From Burkholderia sp. HI2500 (GTDB lineage: Bacteria; Pseudomonadota; Gammaproteobacteria; Burkholderiales; Burkholderiaceae), in contig NZ_NKFL01000005.1 of NCBI RefSeq assembly GCF_002223055.1, positions 124,001 through 188,000 on the forward strand: a stretch of 64,000 nt of DNA, in the 5' to 3' direction. The first letter of the stretch is position 1. The number at the start of each line of letters is the position of its first letter. The translations under genes and the position numbers were made by a program. Shown here in pieces: positions 63,105-64,000 of this stretch. The notes beneath the pieces were generated by a model. It saw nothing but the letters and a program-made list of their open reading frames with translations, had not been told where the DNA came from and did no database searches.

Positions 63105-64000
63105 TTGAAACACGAACGCATCGATTATCGCACGGGCATCCTGTCGTCCCCCGCGGAGGTGCCGGCCGAAGAATGGAACGCGCTGCTCGCCCGCGACGCG
63201 CAGCCGACGCCCTTCCTGCGCCACGAATTCCTCGACGCGCTGCACGTCGCGCGCTGCGCGGTCGACGATACCGGCTGGTCGCCGCACTTCGTCACGCTGA
63301 CCGACGAGCGCACCGGCCGCCTCGCGGCCGCCGCGCCGGTGTACGCGAAACAGCATTCATACGGCGAATACGTGTTCGACTGGGCGTGGGCCGACGCGTA
63401 CCAGCGCAACGACCTGCCCTACTACCCGAAGCTGCTGTGCGCGGTGCCGTTCACGCCGGTGCAGGGCACGCGCCTGCTCGCGGCCGACGACGACGCGCGC
63501 CGCCGGCTCGCGGCCACGCTGCTCGCGTTCGCCGAGCAGAGCGACGTGTCGTCGCTGCACGTGCTGTTCCCGACCGGCGACGAAGCGGCGCTCCTCGAAT
63601 CGATGGGGATGATGCTGCGCGAAGGCGTGCAGTTCCACTGGATCAACGACGGCTACCGCCACTTCGACGATTTCCTCGGCACGCTCGAGCAGAAGAAGCG
63701 CAAGAACATCCGTGCCGAGCGGCGCAAGGTGCACGACGCGGGCGTGACGTTCCGGCGGCTCACCGGCGACCAGATCACCGACGCCGACTGGCGTTTCTTC
63801 TCGCGCTGCTACCGGCAGACCTATCGCGAACACTATTCCAGCCCGTACCTGAATCTCGACTTCTTCCGCACGATCGGCGCGACGATGCCCGAGAACCTGC
63901 TGCTCGTGATCGCGGAAACCGGCGGGCAGCCGATCGCGAGTGCGCTCGCCGTCTACCGGCGCGGCGAAAACGGCGGCGGCACGCTGTATGGCCGCTATTG
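63105..64000 (+). CDS. FemAB-like (DUF482) N-acetyltransferase-fold protein, 3' end outside window
   Basis: An open frame to the end of the window, 298 codons. It encodes TPFLRHEFLDALH, HSYGEYVFDWAWADAYQR, YYPKLLCAVPFTPVQG and KKRKNIRAERRKV, diagnostic of the FemAB_like (DUF482/GNAT) family linked to peptidoglycan or amino-acyl transfer. The likely start is TTG 63105 (LKHERIDYR); no ATG precedes the conserved region in frame. It is divergent from nadE. Confidence 0.85.
   Translation, partial: MKHERIDYRTGILSSPAEVPAEEWNALLARDAQPTPFLRHEFLDALHVARCAVDDTGWSPHFVTLTDERTGRLAAAAPVYAKQHSYGEYVFDWAWADAYQRNDLPYYPKLLCAVPFTPVQGTRLLAADDDARRRLAATLLAFAEQSDVSSLHVLFPTGDEAALLESMGMMLREGVQFHWINDGYRHFDDFLGTLEQKKRKNIRAERRKVHDAGVTFRRLTGDQITDADWRFFSRCYRQTYREHYSSPYLNLDFFRTIGATMPENLLLVIAETGGQPIASALAVYRRGENGGGTLYGRY

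Overview
The window is high-GC, densely coded bacterial chromosome. Its gene content points to a Burkholderia, most likely of the Burkholderia cepacia complex: a Gram-negative 'porin_4' type porin, parC/parE, an htpG-ubiC pair, transaldolase next to a BenE transporter, ecotin, LysR/MocR-type regulators and strong G/C third-position bias. It looks like core (chromosome 1-like) sequence with one transposon and one short accessory patch. The assignment rests on recognising families by eye; no database search was run.

Layout. 0-5.5 kb: a truncated secreted protein, a MoxR ATPase/VWA pair, a benzoate-type transporter, transaldolase and a VOC protein. 5.47-6.96 kb: an intact IS3-family (IS150-like) element that has landed in the loop of a bidirectional terminator. 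7-10 kb: a DUF3311/sodium-solute symporter pair and a spermidine-synthase-like methyltransferase-fold protein. 10-13.2 kb: an accessory patch with a ParD/RelE-type toxin-antitoxin operon behind a perfect 24-bp palindrome, a small membrane protein, and a two-gene unit encoding a ParA-type ATPase and a protein with an Mrr-like PD-(D/E)XK nuclease domain. The last unit is visibly richer in A+T and is the best candidate here for an undescribed (probably defence) system. 13.3-22.5 kb: hypoxanthine/uracil-type DNA glycosylase, ubiC, htpG, a MocR regulator, a VOC protein, an EamA exporter, an aminotransferase, RidA and PhzF proteins. 22.7-28.5 kb: a GGDEF-EAL protein, a chromate transporter, a PACE efflux protein with divergent LysR regulator, and a CopD-like membrane protein. 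28.7-35.3 kb: parC, parE (with DnaA-box-like sites upstream) and an Uup-type ABC-F protein.

35.6-46.3 kb: a DUF4399 protein, rubredoxin, tRNA-Arg(CCU), initiator tRNA-Met, an SDR/TetR divergent pair, ecotin, small envelope proteins, an MFS exporter, a P-loop protein overlapping otsA, and two paralogous lipoproteins. 46.4-49.5 kb: an ABC importer of nitrate/sulfonate type with an extended ATPase and a fused double permease. 50-53 kb: a small SinR/Cas2-like protein, then a two-component system divergent from a Spy/CpxP-like periplasmic protein. 53.2-57.5 kb: a YhaK-like pirin and a complete polar amino acid ABC importer. 57.5-64 kb: a GNAT enzyme, a LysR regulator, a major porin with a long structured leader, a PII protein, nadE, and the start of a FemAB-like acetyltransferase that runs off the end.

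Functional couplings supported by spacing or overlap are: MoxR with VWA; toxin with antitoxin; ParA with nuclease; ubiC with the glycosylase; otsA with the P-loop protein; response regulator with histidine kinase; and the four-gene amino acid importer. Several intergenic regions hold clear inverted or direct repeats that look like operators and are listed individually.
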